Shown here: positions 11,311 through 19,749 of the stretch, in pieces
Layout of the letters: the number at the start of each line of letters is the position of its first letter
Numbering within the stretch: position 1 is the first letter of the stretch
Source of the DNA: Vulcanisaeta distributa JCM 11213
GTDB taxonomy: Archaea; Thermoproteota; Thermoprotei; Thermoproteales; Thermocladiaceae
DNA: 30,611 bases
Direction: 5' to 3'
Assembly (NCBI GenBank): GCA_001316125.1
Contig: BBCS01000016.1
Location: 1-30,611 of the forward strand
Translations under genes and position numbers: made by a program
The notes under the pieces: generated by a model
The model's input: only the letters and a program-made list of their open reading frames with translations
The model's database searches: none
What the model was told of the DNA's origin: nothing

Positions 11311-11975
11311 TTCCCGCCACCGTACCTTTTAACAACCTCAGCGAAACTTCCATAATCACCTGGACTATAAATACCATACTTCACCCTAACTAATATATTC
11401 CTAATGAATTCTCTTGGTACCTAATCGGTAATTTATTGGCTATGTAATCAACGGAACCGTTTAAGTCCTTCCTTGCCATTTCAATTCCAGCCCTATAAAC
11501 ATCGATGAAGTATTGATGGTCACCATTAATCTGGGCACCACATGCACCTGGCGCACCGACTAGGTCCTCGAGAAATTCACCCCTATGTTCAAGGACACCG
11601 AGGTTTAAAACCGCACTCTGCGCATTGCCAGTGTTAAGCATGTTAAGTACTGAAGGCCAGTCATCTGCATAAACGAGCTCAGCCCTCAAACCAACCTTAT
11701 CCAGCAAAGCCCTAATGAGTATATCAGCCGCACTACCACGTCTCCAAACCGCTATCCTAGGACCCCCTCAACTCTGGATACACAAACATTAACCTCTTAA
11801 CGGTAACTACGTCAATCCTTAGACCACTCTTTATTAGTGACGTCAATGAATCGGCAATGGCATAGGCACCAGGTTCCTCACTACCCTTGCTAAAGACCAG
11901 GTCTAGGTCCTTGTACTCCCTCGTTGCGAGTATTAATGGATAAGATACAGGGCCTGGCGCTGCTATGATCTTCAT
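11307..11975 (-). CDS. DUF3834-like, solute-binding-type protein, frameshifted
   Basis: About 222 residues resembling the periplasmic-binding-protein type fold (DUF3834 / NMT1-like): an early PGPVSYPLILATRE stretch, FSKGSEEPGAYAIADSLTSLI, and a second lobe with NMLNTGNAQSAVLNLGVLE. No signal peptide or lipobox is visible, so it may act in the cytoplasm; ligand is unknown. Breaks lie in the C5 run 11763-11767 (four needed, giving ELRGPRIAVWRRGSAADIL) and near 11420 (CCC read as CC, restoring YPREFIRNILVRVKYG). The repaired frame ends with a TGA at 11307 that overlaps the start of the MFS gene. A short A/T-rich gap upstream (11976-12069) carries its promoter. Confidence 0.7.
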
Positions 11976-12069
11976 GCTTATTAATATCGAAAAAGATATC
12001 TAGTTTATAAACCCACCCCGCAGGTTCTAACTTCATTAACCCTTAAAAATACTATTACTACTCATGCCA

Positions 12070-13764
12070 CTAAATGGCATGAACGAGTAGGAGAGTAATT
12101 ATTAATACTAAGATTAGCAGTGCTGCGCCCATTGCTAAGTAATCCTTGGGTTTATAATTCCCTGGGTTGTAAACGAGTAGGTTCGCTGGATGGCTGAAAG
12201 GTGTTAGGAACGTGGTTGTGGAGGCCATCGCAACCACAGTAACGGCGAGCAGCGGGTTTGGGTATGTTAGGGCTATTGGCGTCATTATTGTTGCTGCACT
12301 TACATTATTTACGAAGTTGGCTATGAGCGCAGTTATTAGGAATAGTACTATTAAGGACCTTGGGATCACGCCGGCTATTACCGTAGACAATCCACTGCTA
12401 CTCATTGCATAGCCTAGGGATAAGAAGGACGCTATGAATATCAGTACAGACCAATCAATGTACTGATAAATCCTCCTATAATTAACAGCGCCGCTAAGCA
12501 TGAGTACGACCACGCCCGTTAGGAATGCTAAGGCAATATTTACGCCGAGTAATGATGCTATCGTGACTCCCGCCAGTACTGCAATGGATGCGGCACCTTT
12601 CCTAACATCAAAGAGCTTGGCACCCCCCCTGGTCCTAAGTGGCACCAATCCATAATCACTCATGAACTTAGCAATACTCTCCTCATCACCCATCAGAAGA
12701 AGGGCATCGCCAGGTCTAAGCATCACGTGAGATATCCTACCGTATATCCTCCTACTCCCCCCCGCGGAAATGCCCACAATCCTAACCCCATACTTATTCA
12801 ATACGTCTAGATCGGATATTGTGTAGTTAATGAGGGATGATGAACTCGTTATTAATGCCTCAACAACCTCCTTACCCTCAACCTGCTCTGACTGTGGCGT
12901 CAGGACCAGCCCCTTTATTGATGAGATTATTGGTAGTTTGTCCACGGGAACCTCCATTATCAATGTGGTCCCGCCGTAAATCCTGCCAGTCCTGGACAAC
13001 CTCCTCGGCAGGATCGACCTTATTCTAATGCCATATTCCCTCTCAACTTCACGCTTGGTCTTCCCCACTAACTCGCAGTCACTGTTTACCTGGGCCTCAA
13101 CCACATACTCACCGATCTTTAGATCATCGACGCTTGTGACCACGCTTTCCCTATTCGGCAGTAACAGGTATATGAGTAGTAGTGCGGGTATGCTTACGAA
13201 GACTATTGCTAGGCCTATGTTTAGGAATTGAAATACAGATAAATACCTACCAAACCTCTCGTACCAAAGCTGATCAATTATTAAATTAGTGCTGGTACCA
13301 AATATCGTATACCTACCACCAATAATAGCCGCATAAGAGAGGGGAAGTAGGTACTTGGATAGTTTCTTGTTGTGATTCCTCGACACTGCGTACATGAACG
13401 GTATGAAAATGGAGACCAGGGCCACATCACTCATGAATCCTGACAGCAACGAGACTATCAACAGTACAATGAGCAGGAGCACATACTCATTCCTAAATAC
13501 CCTATCTAACTCCTCAGCTAACCTATCGAGAAAGCCCGACTCCTCAAGAGCCTTACTAATTATCATGACGCTGCCGAGCACTACGACCGTGGCCGAACCA
13601 ATGAACGCCAAGGCCTTCTCAGGGCTAATTATACCACCAATGATTAGTAGTACCATTACGAGTAAACCAACTACATCATACCTAATGGCACGTGTTAGCA
13701 ATAGTACTATCGCTAATGCGAGTACAGCCAACACGTAGTACTGAGTTAGTGAAAGGCTCATCAT
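12070..13764 (-). CDS. SLC13/CitT-type anion transporter with two RCK_C domains
   Basis: Intact 564-residue membrane transporter of the divalent-anion sodium symporter superfamily (SLC13, ArsB-like). Layout: about five N-terminal helices with the GTSTNLI motif typical of the family (residues about 155-161), a central cytoplasmic part with two TrkA_C/RCK_C-type regulatory domains (around residues 210-270 and 290-375, with MLRPGDALLLMGDEE), and a C-terminal helix block with FVNNVSAATIMTPIAL. Such proteins carry sulfate, phosphate or dicarboxylates; the exact substrate is not visible. C7 runs at 12623 and 12757 put pairs of glycines (RTRGGAKL, SAGGSRR) where one is likely. The gene stands 49 bases upstream of the 5-prime side of nothing else on its strand and likely has its own promoter (ATTTAAATAA near 13770). 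Confidence 0.9.
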   Translation of the reverse strand: MMSLSLTQYYVLAVLALAIVLLLTRAIRYDVVGLLVMVLLIIGGIISPEKALAFIGSATVVVLGSVMIISKALEESGFLDRLAEELDRVFRNEYVLLLIVLLIVSLLSGFMSDVALVSIFIPFMYAVSRNHNKKLSKYLLPLSYAAIIGGRYTIFGTSTNLIIDQLWYERFGRYLSVFQFLNIGLAIVFVSIPALLLIYLLLPNRESVVTSVDDLKIGEYVVEAQVNSDCELVGKTKREVEREYGIRIRSILPRRLSRTGRIYGGTTLIMEVPVDKLPIISSIKGLVLTPQSEQVEGKEVVEALITSSSSLINYTISDLDVLNKYGVRIVGISAGGSRRIYGRISHVMLRPGDALLLMGDEESIAKFMSDYGLVPLRTRGGAKLFDVRKGAASIAVLAGVTIASLLGVNIALAFLTGVVVLMLSGAVNYRRIYQYIDWSVLIFIASFLSLGYAMSSSGLSTVIAGVIPRSLIVLFLITALIANFVNNVSAATIMTPIALTYPNPLLAVTVVAMASTTTFLTPFSHPANLLVYNPGNYKPKDYLAMGAALLILVLIITLLLVHAI

Positions 13765-13812
13765 TGATTTAAATAATAATGAATGGCTTGGGATTATAAG
13801 TAGTGAGGTGTG

Positions 13813-14573
13813 TTAAATACCGTGGGTTAAATAGTCGATCCTACCACCATCAGCCACAATGGTTTGCCCAGTTATGTACCTAGCCCTCTCACTGGCTAGG
13901 AAAAGTACCACGTTGGCTATGTCCTCAGGTACGCCAGTAGTATTTAGCATGGTCCTTGATCTAACCAAAGCCTTTGTTTTCTCAATCTCCTCAGGAGTCC
14001 TATTGGCAGTGGTCATGTCTGTCTCGATCCAACCAGGCGCGACCGCATTAACTCTAATACCGTATTTCCCAAGTTCAAAGGCCATGCGCTTCGTGAGTAT
14101 TATCACGGCAGCCTTAGTTATTGCGTAGTAGGTAGTGCCTTCAAATGCCGTGCCTATACCTGCATTTGAAGCTATATTGATTATAGCACCTCTAGTCTTC
14201 TTTAACTGCGGTAGGAACTCAATGGTTGTATAGATTATACCCTTGAGGTTGACGCCTATCATCCTATCAAATAACTCCTCATTATATGACTCAAACGGCA
14301 TTAAATACATCACGCCAGCGTTATTAACGAGTACACTAACATCGCCAAGCCTGTTCCCAACTATTTCCGCAGCCCTCCTAACCTCATCCCTATTCGTAAC
14401 ATCGCACTTAATAGCCAATATACCATCTTCTCGAGCTCCCTGGCCTTATCATCACTCTTGGCATAGGTCACTGCGACTTTAGCGCCCTCTCTCAGGAATG
14501 CCTCGGCGATAGCCCTGCCAATACCACGGGTGCCACCTGTGACTAGCACTACCTTATTGCTGAACTCACCCAT
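13813..14573 (-). CDS. Short-chain dehydrogenase/reductase (FabG-like), frameshifted
   Basis: Classical SDR of about 253 residues. It has the NAD(P)-binding TGGTRGIG motif at residues 12-19, NNAGVMYL, the catalytic serine region INIASNAG, the catalytic YYAITK (Tyr-x-x-x-Lys) and the PGWIETDM loop; the end (ITGQTIVADGG) is typical of 3-oxoacyl reductase-like enzymes. A basic residue after the glycine motif region (TYAKSDDKAR) hints at NADP use. The substrate is unknown: FabG-like proteins in archaea serve varied ketone/alcohol reactions. A single break near 14420 (GGG read as GG) separates LEKMG from ILAIKCDV. It starts about 28 bases from a TATA box shared back to back with the divergent gene at 14634. 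Confidence 0.9.
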
Positions 14574-14633
14574 ACGGGCATGCGTATCGTCTAAGTGTTT
14601 ATAAGGATTAAATAAACCATGTAATAATAAAAG
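14574..14633. promoter_or_regulatory. Compact bidirectional leaderless promoter
   Basis: Sixty bases separate two divergent genes. TTTATAAGG (14598-14606), read on the minus strand as CCTTATAAA, is about 28 bases from ATG 14573. GATTAAATAAA (about 14607-14617) is about 22-25 bases from ATG 14634. Both spacings fit leaderless archaeal transcription, so the two TATA boxes lie side by side. Confidence 0.6.
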
Positions 14634-15359
14634 ATGGAGTTCCTGGCACCACTTGGCTTGGTTAATGTTGGAGGTAGATTATTAAGTAATGCCAAGGTCT
14701 CAATAAGTGATAAGTACGTCTTCATAATAGGCATTGGACCGGATGGTAGCTATGAGGAGAGATTGCTGGAGATAAATAGCGATGAGGCTAAGCAGGTAAT
14801 TAGTAATAACAAGGATTATTTCAATGAACTACTCGATAAACTTGACGAACTTATTATTAATGTTGGGCGTGAGGTTAACGTTAATATTAATACAAAGAAC
14901 GTTGAGAACGGAGACCCAATTCAGTACTTAATGAAAAGACTCAATAACCATGATGAATACCTCAAGCTCGTTGGTGATGGTTGGAGGAGGGTTCTCGACT
15001 CCACGAGACTTGGTAAGGTAAGTATCAGCCTTGCAGGTAGTAATAGGATTTACGTAACACACAGTGGTAATAACGTAACACTTAACCTGGTAGCAGAACC
15101 TATAGAGAGTGGTGTTATTGAGGTCATAACCTATACTGAGGGTAAGGTAACGGGGATCGTCAGGGTTAGGGTTGGCGAGGACGTGGTGGTTAAGGTCGAC
15201 ATTAGGTCCACATCGTCCCTAATAATACTATCCCAAGCCAGAGATATTGATAGGCTGGGCAGTCCATTCATTAACCTGATGCCCAGGGTCAAGGATCACG
15301 TTATTAAGTACGTCAATAAAATACTGGATGTGATGAGGAGGTATGGAGTGATTCAGTGA
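14634..15359 (+). CDS. Hypothetical protein, 241 aa
   Basis: Intact frame, family not recognised. The first half mixes strands and helices with an acidic helical stretch (YFNELLDKLDELIINVG); the second half is rich in beta-type sequence (VEVITYTEGKVTGIVRVRVG) and the end is a helix (DHVIKYVNKILDVMRRYG). No membrane segment, cysteine motif or nucleotide-binding loop. A leaderless start at ATG 14634 is supported by the TATA box about 25 bases upstream. Codon use matches neighbours. The next gene lies 47 bases downstream with its own TATA-like box, so they may be separate units. Confidence 0.75.
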   Translation: MEFLAPLGLVNVGGRLLSNAKVSISDKYVFIIGIGPDGSYEERLLEINSDEAKQVISNNKDYFNELLDKLDELIINVGREVNVNINTKNVENGDPIQYLMKRLNNHDEYLKLVGDGWRRVLDSTRLGKVSISLAGSNRIYVTHSGNNVTLNLVAEPIESGVIEVITYTEGKVTGIVRVRVGEDVVVKVDIRSTSSLIILSQARDIDRLGSPFINLMPRVKDHVIKYVNKILDVMRRYGVIQ

Positions 15360-15406
15360 TTCCCCGTAAAGTAATGCTTAAAGCCCTACTTTAATGGTAT
15401 GAGATC

Positions 15407-15811
15407 GTGATAAGCGAGCAGGTGGAGATCCTGGGCCTTAGGAGGAGTACCGAGATTAAGGGTAAGTACGTAGACTTAGTGGTTTATGTTGCCAAGAGCA
15501 ATAAGAGGACCTTCCTCAGTGGCGTTGTTAAATGTCCATTCACTGGTAAGGAGTTTAAACTATACATGACACCCCATACCGATCAGGTTAGGCTCGGTTT
15601 TATCCAGCACTTTAACGGCTTTAATGAGCATATTATTAGGACTAAGGAGTATAGGCAGTGGCTCGTTGTTAGGGTCGAACCATACTCAAGGAACTCATTC
15701 CACAAAAGGAGGTACTTCGTATGTGCGAAATGTGGTTATAAATCAACTAGACTCATTGACGCATTACTTCACTTGATCACTATCCATGGTTTCCTAACAA
15801 AGTTGCCATAA
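15407..15811 (+). CDS. Small protein with C-terminal C2H2-type zinc finger
   Basis: Intact 134-residue protein starting with GTG 15407, about 27 bases after GCTTAAAGCC, so probably leaderless. The body is rich in beta-type and basic sequence (KCPFTGKEFKLYMTPHTDQ). The C-terminus holds CAKCGYKSTRLIDALLHLIT followed by IH, that is Cys-x2-Cys-x12-His-x4-His, a zinc-finger spacing typical of nucleic-acid binding. The single KCPFTGKEF cysteine is not part of a second finger. Function is unknown; DNA or RNA binding, or a scaffold role, is inference. Confidence 0.78.
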   Translation: MISEQVEILGLRRSTEIKGKYVDLVVYVAKSNKRTFLSGVVKCPFTGKEFKLYMTPHTDQVRLGFIQHFNGFNEHIIRTKEYRQWLVVRVEPYSRNSFHKRRYFVCAKCGYKSTRLIDALLHLITIHGFLTKLP

Positions 15812-15847
15812 CAATACTTAATAACTTAGCAATTACGGATAAAGTTA

Positions 15848-17211
15848 ATGAGCGATCTTAGTGGTAGGATTCAGGAGTTGATTGATAAATATACTAAGAT
15901 TTATGCGGAGAGGACGGGTAAGTCGAGGGAGTTATTTGAGAGGGCTAGGAGGGTGCTCCCTGGAGGTACGACGTATCAAATTAGGTACTTCGCACCATAC
16001 CCAATATACATAACGAGGGCTAGCGGTGTTAAGGTTTGGGATGTTGATGGCAATGAGTACGTGGATTACTGGATGGGGGGGCATGGAACGCACATAATGG
16101 GGGGGCATAGTCCCGACTTTGTGATTAAGGCTGTAAATGACGCAGCCTATAGTGGCACACACCTGGGTTATCCAAACATCCTTGAGGTTGAGTATGCCGA
16201 GCTTCTTACCAAGGTCATTCCCAATGTTGATATGGTTAGGTTCTCAAACAGCGGTACTGAGGCCAATATGTACGCAATTAGGCTCGCAAGGGCATACACT
16301 GGGCGTAGGTACGTGATTAAGATGGAGGGCGGTTGGCACGGTGGTTATGATGGGCTACACGTAGGTGTCAACCCACCCTTTGAAGGTCCAGAGAGTCTTG
16401 GCTTACCTGTGGAGCATATAAAGTACACCATCGTAGTTCCCTATAATGATCTGAATGCCCTAGAAAATGCCCTGAAGAGTTTCGATGTTGCCGCCGTAAT
16501 CATAGAGCCGTGCTTGGCTCAGGCGGCTGCATAGAGCCACAGCCAGGGTATTTAAAGGGTGTTAGGGAGTTGGTGGATAGGTATGGTGCCTTGCTCATAT
16601 TCGACGAAGTAATAACCGGCTTCAGGCTGGCCCTAGGTGGTGGGCAGGAACTATTTAACGTGAAGGCTGACATGGTTACCCTAGGCAAGATAGTCGGTGG
16701 TGGATATCCAGGGGCTGGTGCCATAGCCTCAAGGTCGGAGATTATGGAGCTTCTTGACCAAATTAAAAGACCAAGCGCTAGATCAAGGAGCTTTCACGGT
16801 GGTACATTTACAGGTAATAAAATAACGTTAACCGCAGGCTACACACTGGTCAATTACCTAAGCCAGCATAAATCAATTTATGAAGGCTTTAACAATCTCT
16901 GGAATTGGGTGCGTAATGAGCTTGATAAGGCATGTGAGGAGCACAATAGAATCTGCTGGGCAACGGGTGTGGGTAGTATGCTTGGTGTGCACTTCACCAA
17001 GGAAAGGCCCATCAATGTTAGGATGGCGTATGAGAGTAGGATAAACGAGAATCTCTATCACCTAGCCACCTTTACATGAGGACCAGGGGGTATACTGTAC
17101 ATGACGGAGCACATGCCACACCTATTACCATCAATGATACACACCAAGGAACACGCTACTTCACTAATCCAGGAGTTCAACAACCTATTAAGTGAGTTGA
17201 TGGCAAAATAA
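15848..17211 (+). CDS. Class III aminotransferase, HemL-like, frameshifted
   Basis: PLP-dependent class III aminotransferase most like glutamate-1-semialdehyde aminomutase (HemL), about 450 residues. Motifs: LPGGTTYQIRYF at the N-terminus, VWDVDGNEYVDYWMG, SNSGTEANMYAIRLARAYTG (PLP phosphate region), EGGWHGGYDG, FDEVITGFR, and the PLP lysine in VTLGKIVGGGYPGAG. HemL makes 5-aminolevulinate, but related paralogues act on other amino acids, so the substrate is not certain. Breaks: near 16512 (GG read as G; repair gives EPVLGSGGCIEPQPGYL), near 17070 (CCC read as CC) and G5 run 17086-17090 (four needed). Repair extends the protein to a TAA at 17211. G7 runs at 16075 and 16099 insert a glycine each. 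A TATA-like ATACTTAATAA lies about 30 bases before ATG 15848. Confidence 0.85.
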
Positions 17212-17222
17212 TAGTTTACTAC

Positions 17223-17540
17223 TTAATAGTGGATTGACACGGGGGTAGTATCTATGTCAACGGTGGTATCGATCTTTATACCGAAATTCTCAATTAAAGG
17301 CTTTAGTGTAAGCTCTAATATTGCTTTATCATCATCCTCAAGCCTTCTTCCGGATTCATGTGGCATCTGTGGGAATGACTCATCACTGAACTTTACATCG
17401 TGTGGAAGTGCAAACCTGAGGTAATCTAGCTTAACATCCTTACGATTAATAAGCTCATCAAGATTTCTCCTAAGTGACTCATTAATCCTCTTAGCTCTAC
17501 CCGCAGCTATACTTATTGTGCTTGGCTTCATTTTCTCCAC
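17223..17540 (-). CDS. Small protein downstream of ParA-like ATPase
   Basis: Intact 105-residue basic-then-acidic protein, family not recognised. It follows the ParA-like gene by 29 bases on the same strand with a GAGGTAT stretch between, so they form an operon. The N-terminal half is basic and helical (AGRAKRINESLRRNLDELIN), the C-terminal half is acidic and beta-like (TVDIDTTPVSIHY). By position it is a candidate partner of the ATPase, comparable to SegB beside SegA in Sulfolobales or ParB beside ParA, but no ribbon-helix-helix or ParB motif can be claimed. GTG 17540 is the longest start; ATG 17531 is equally good. Confidence 0.65.
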   Translation of the reverse strand: MEKMKPSTISIAAGRAKRINESLRRNLDELINRKDVKLDYLRFALPHDVKFSDESFPQMPHESGRRLEDDDKAILELTLKPLIENFGIKIDTTVDIDTTPVSIHY

Positions 17541-17569
17541 TTCAATGCGCTCTATACATAATACCTCGC

Positions 17570-18244
17570 TTAGGTCTTAGCCTCAATTAGGAATTTATTT
17601 ATATCGAAATTGAACACTAATGTAAAGGCAGGTACATTCTCACCTATCCTCTGAAACTGCTTTGCTATTTTTGTGACCATATTATTTGTCCTATTAGTAT
17701 CTGTTAGGGTTGGCCTCAATACGACAACGGCTCTCTCAGCATTACGGAGGGCTATTAGGGTATATCGCTTATCAAAGAATGGTGCTGTATCCACGACAAT
17801 AACATCGAACATAGCATCAACATTACTACTACGTAATATATTCCAGACTATCCTGCCCACATCCACATTCTGATTCTCAGCAAAGAACTCATCAAAGCCC
17901 TCACCAGGTGGTAATATGGCAACATCGTTAAATTCAGGGTATAGGTTAATATCATTATCATAGCTCTTGGCTTGCTTCCCATAAACCACGTAATCCTTAA
18001 TACTAACCTCTGCCTTGCTATCGTAATCCCTTATCAAATCCATAAGCGACTTACGTTCACTTAAAAGCCTTTGGTATGCTAAATCTCCGAACATCCTAAG
18101 GGTTAGGCCTGCCGTTGGATCAACATCTATCAATAACACCCTATGTCTAGGTCTGGATCTGGATAATACGTAGGAGATCATGAGAGAAAGTGTCGTCTTA
18201 CCAACGCCGCCACCCGCAGAGATAATTGGTATAATCTTAGTCAT
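17570..18244 (-). CDS. ParA/MinD-family ATPase
   Basis: Intact 224-residue P-loop ATPase of the ParA/Soj class. The deviant Walker A is SAGGGVGKTTLSL (residues about 9-21) with the extra lysine position taken by an alanine-glycine context, followed by the A-prime motif LLIDVDPTAGLTLRMFGD and a Walker B-like VIVVDTAPFFDKR; the later RPTLTDTNRTNNMV region corresponds to the nucleotide-gate segment. ParA proteins dimerise with ATP and position DNA or protein cargo. The usual KGG start of Walker A reads SAG here, so the signature lysine is absent; it could act more like a simple P-loop switch. It is transcribed divergently from a small nuclease-like gene and followed by a 105-residue protein. No plasmid features are nearby. 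Confidence 0.85.
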   Translation of the reverse strand: MTKIIPIISAGGGVGKTTLSLMISYVLSRSRPRHRVLLIDVDPTAGLTLRMFGDLAYQRLLSERKSLMDLIRDYDSKAEVSIKDYVVYGKQAKSYDNDINLYPEFNDVAILPPGEGFDEFFAENQNVDVGRIVWNILRSSNVDAMFDVIVVDTAPFFDKRYTLIALRNAERAVVVLRPTLTDTNRTNNMVTKIAKQFQRIGENVPAFTLVFNFDINKFLIEAKT

Positions 18245-18303
18245 TTCTAGTATTTAGGAATAGAGAGCTTATTTATAAAATTATTTCAACCAAAGAATAA
18301 AAC
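18245..18303. promoter_or_regulatory. Shared TATA region between ParA-like and nuclease genes
   Basis: The near-palindromic TTTATAAAAT around 18271-18280 lies about 28-30 bases from both starts (18244 minus and 18304 plus). One A/T element may therefore serve both leaderless genes, so their expression could be mutually linked. Confidence 0.55.
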
Positions 18304-18698
18304 GTGGATATCATAGAAGCAATTAGAGCAATGAGTATCGATGCGTGCCAACGAGAAACCTGCTTCCAGGACTACTTAGCGGCGCTTCTAAATGCTAAGG
18401 TCAGGGTAATTATAGATGGAATCGAGGTTGATGTTTATGGAGAAGGCTTCGCCATAGAAATTAAGGTCAATCCAAGAATATATGATGGAGTTGGACAGGT
18501 ATTGGCGTATAAGCGATTATTGAAAATAAATGAAGTATGGCTACTGCACATATTCACGTATAAAATCAATACACAGTCCTGGTGCAAAAACTAGGTGATA
18601 TACTTGAAGGCCTACTTATCAATTATGCAGTAATAACACCAAGGGATAATTGTATAGTACAAAGTGATTTTTATGATTTTTATGAATATTCTACGTGA
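18304..18698 (+). CDS. Small RecB/Cas4-like PD-(D/E)XK nuclease, frameshifted
   Basis: About 130 residues. The core shows an aspartate in GIEVDVYG, then AIEIKV (E-x-K) and, after DGVGQVLAYKRLL, the Gln-x3-Tyr motif seen in RecB- and Cas4-type nucleases, in the right order and spacing for a minimal PD-(D/E)XK domain. It could cut DNA or act as a structural relative. A one-base change near 18560-18575 breaks the C-terminus; the repaired frame reads TVLVQKLGDILEGLLINYAV and ends at TGA 18698, four bases from the end of the convergent isochorismatase gene. GTG 18304 is about 28 bases from the TATA box. No cas genes or repeat array are present, so it is not placed in a CRISPR locus. Confidence 0.65.
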
Positions 18699-18702
18699 TC
18701 AT

Positions 18703-19274
18703 TCACGACCAATATCTGGCCAGCTCATCGGCTGTGATCACAGGGAAGAACCTCCTCATATTAGCCAGTGATCTCTCATGGGCGTCCTTATCGTATGATG
18801 AGACCGCGTCCGAGATTATCACTGGTATGAAGCCCAGGGCATAGGCATGTCTCGCACTGGTCTCCACGCCTATGTCCGTGGCGATGCCCGTGAAAACGAC
18901 CGTGTACCTACCCGAGTTCCTGAGTAGTAACTCCACGTTTGTCCCAACGAAGAGTGACCAAGTGTTTTTGTTTATTACTATGTCATTGGGTTGTGGCTGA
19001 ACTATCAACTCCATCTCCTCAGGCCTAAAGCTCCCCCCCTCCATGGCATTATCTTCGTGGTTATGGGTTCAAAGCCACTTGGGAATGGGGGGGTTATCTT
19101 CGTGAATATTATCGGTACATTAACCCTCCTGGCGGCATTTATCGCCGTGCTCAACGCCCTTTGAAACTCATCCTTATTGAATATACCATTAAACAACGCC
19201 CTATGCACGTCCCAAACCACGAGGACGGAATTGCTCGGTTTTAGTATTTCCCTAAGTAGGTCAGGGCTGACCAT
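18703..19274 (-). CDS. Isochorismatase-family protein lacking the catalytic cysteine
   Basis: Cysteine-hydrolase (isochorismatase-like) protein of about 190 residues. It has the N-terminal aspartate in [10 protein letters not shown] and the lysine in IIFTKITPP, two parts of the usual catalytic triad. The third position reads [19 protein letters not shown], where most relatives have a cysteine and here a glycine stands; such members exist and their activity is unclear. A break lies in the C7 run 19033-19039: with five, the frame joins MPWRG to [12 protein letters not shown]7 at 19087 adds an extra proline. Start ATG 19274. Alternative families are unlikely given the conserved [19 protein letters not shown] segment, but the substrate is unknown. 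Confidence 0.83.
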
Positions 19275-19380
19275 ATGCCATACACGGCTAAACCCAGGAT
19301 TTAAGCATTGCCCACCTGCCGCGCGTAGTAAGTTTAATTACCCAATAAAGGGGGGGACTAGCACTGCTGCAAGGGGGGGC

Positions 19381-19749
19381 ATGGGCTTAATCGAGTGCAT
19401 AGTCGTTGATGCCCTCAGGAGACTTGGCAGGGTAAGCCTAGATAGACTTGCCAAGATAGTATTCCTGATAGATAGGTTGGGAGGCTTTGAGGCATTTAAC
19501 TGGGATAGGATTGACCTAGTCCTAACTAGCCCGGAATTCATAAGCGTCATCGAGAGACTGGCAAAGGCGGGTGTTGTTAAGACAGTGGGTGACTTCGTAA
19601 TACCCATCGACAACGATTATGACCCAGGGTGCGGCTGGCTCGAGAACTCCGTGAAGTCCGCAATTGATTACGTAATTAATAAGTACGGTGGATTAAGTGA
19701 TGGTGAGCTGGATGATGTCGTTGACTCAATAATGGAGGGTGTGTACTGA
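19381..19749 (+). CDS. Small winged-helix-like protein coupled to kae1
   Basis: About 122 residues from ATG 19381. The N-terminal half has helices spaced like a winged-helix domain (VVDALRRLGRVSLDRLAKIV then FLIDRLGGFEAFNWDRIDLV), loosely like Panacea/DUF4065-type domains; this is a resemblance by eye, not a match. The end is acidic (GLSDGELDDVVDSIMEGVY). Its TGA overlaps the ATG of kae1 (TGATG), so the two are co-translated. G7 runs sit just upstream at 19350 and 19373, so the start may be misplaced. It does not look like Bud32, Pcc1 or Cgi121, the other KEOPS subunits. Confidence 0.7.
   Translation: MGLIECIVVDALRRLGRVSLDRLAKIVFLIDRLGGFEAFNWDRIDLVLTSPEFISVIERLAKAGVVKTVGDFVIPIDNDYDPGCGWLENSVKSAIDYVINKYGGLSDGELDDVVDSIMEGVY

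Noticed and set aside
18304..18698. Cas4 of a CRISPR system
   Set aside because: Motif order fits RecB/Cas4 nucleases, but the iron-sulfur cysteines of Cas4 are absent and no cas genes or repeats are near.
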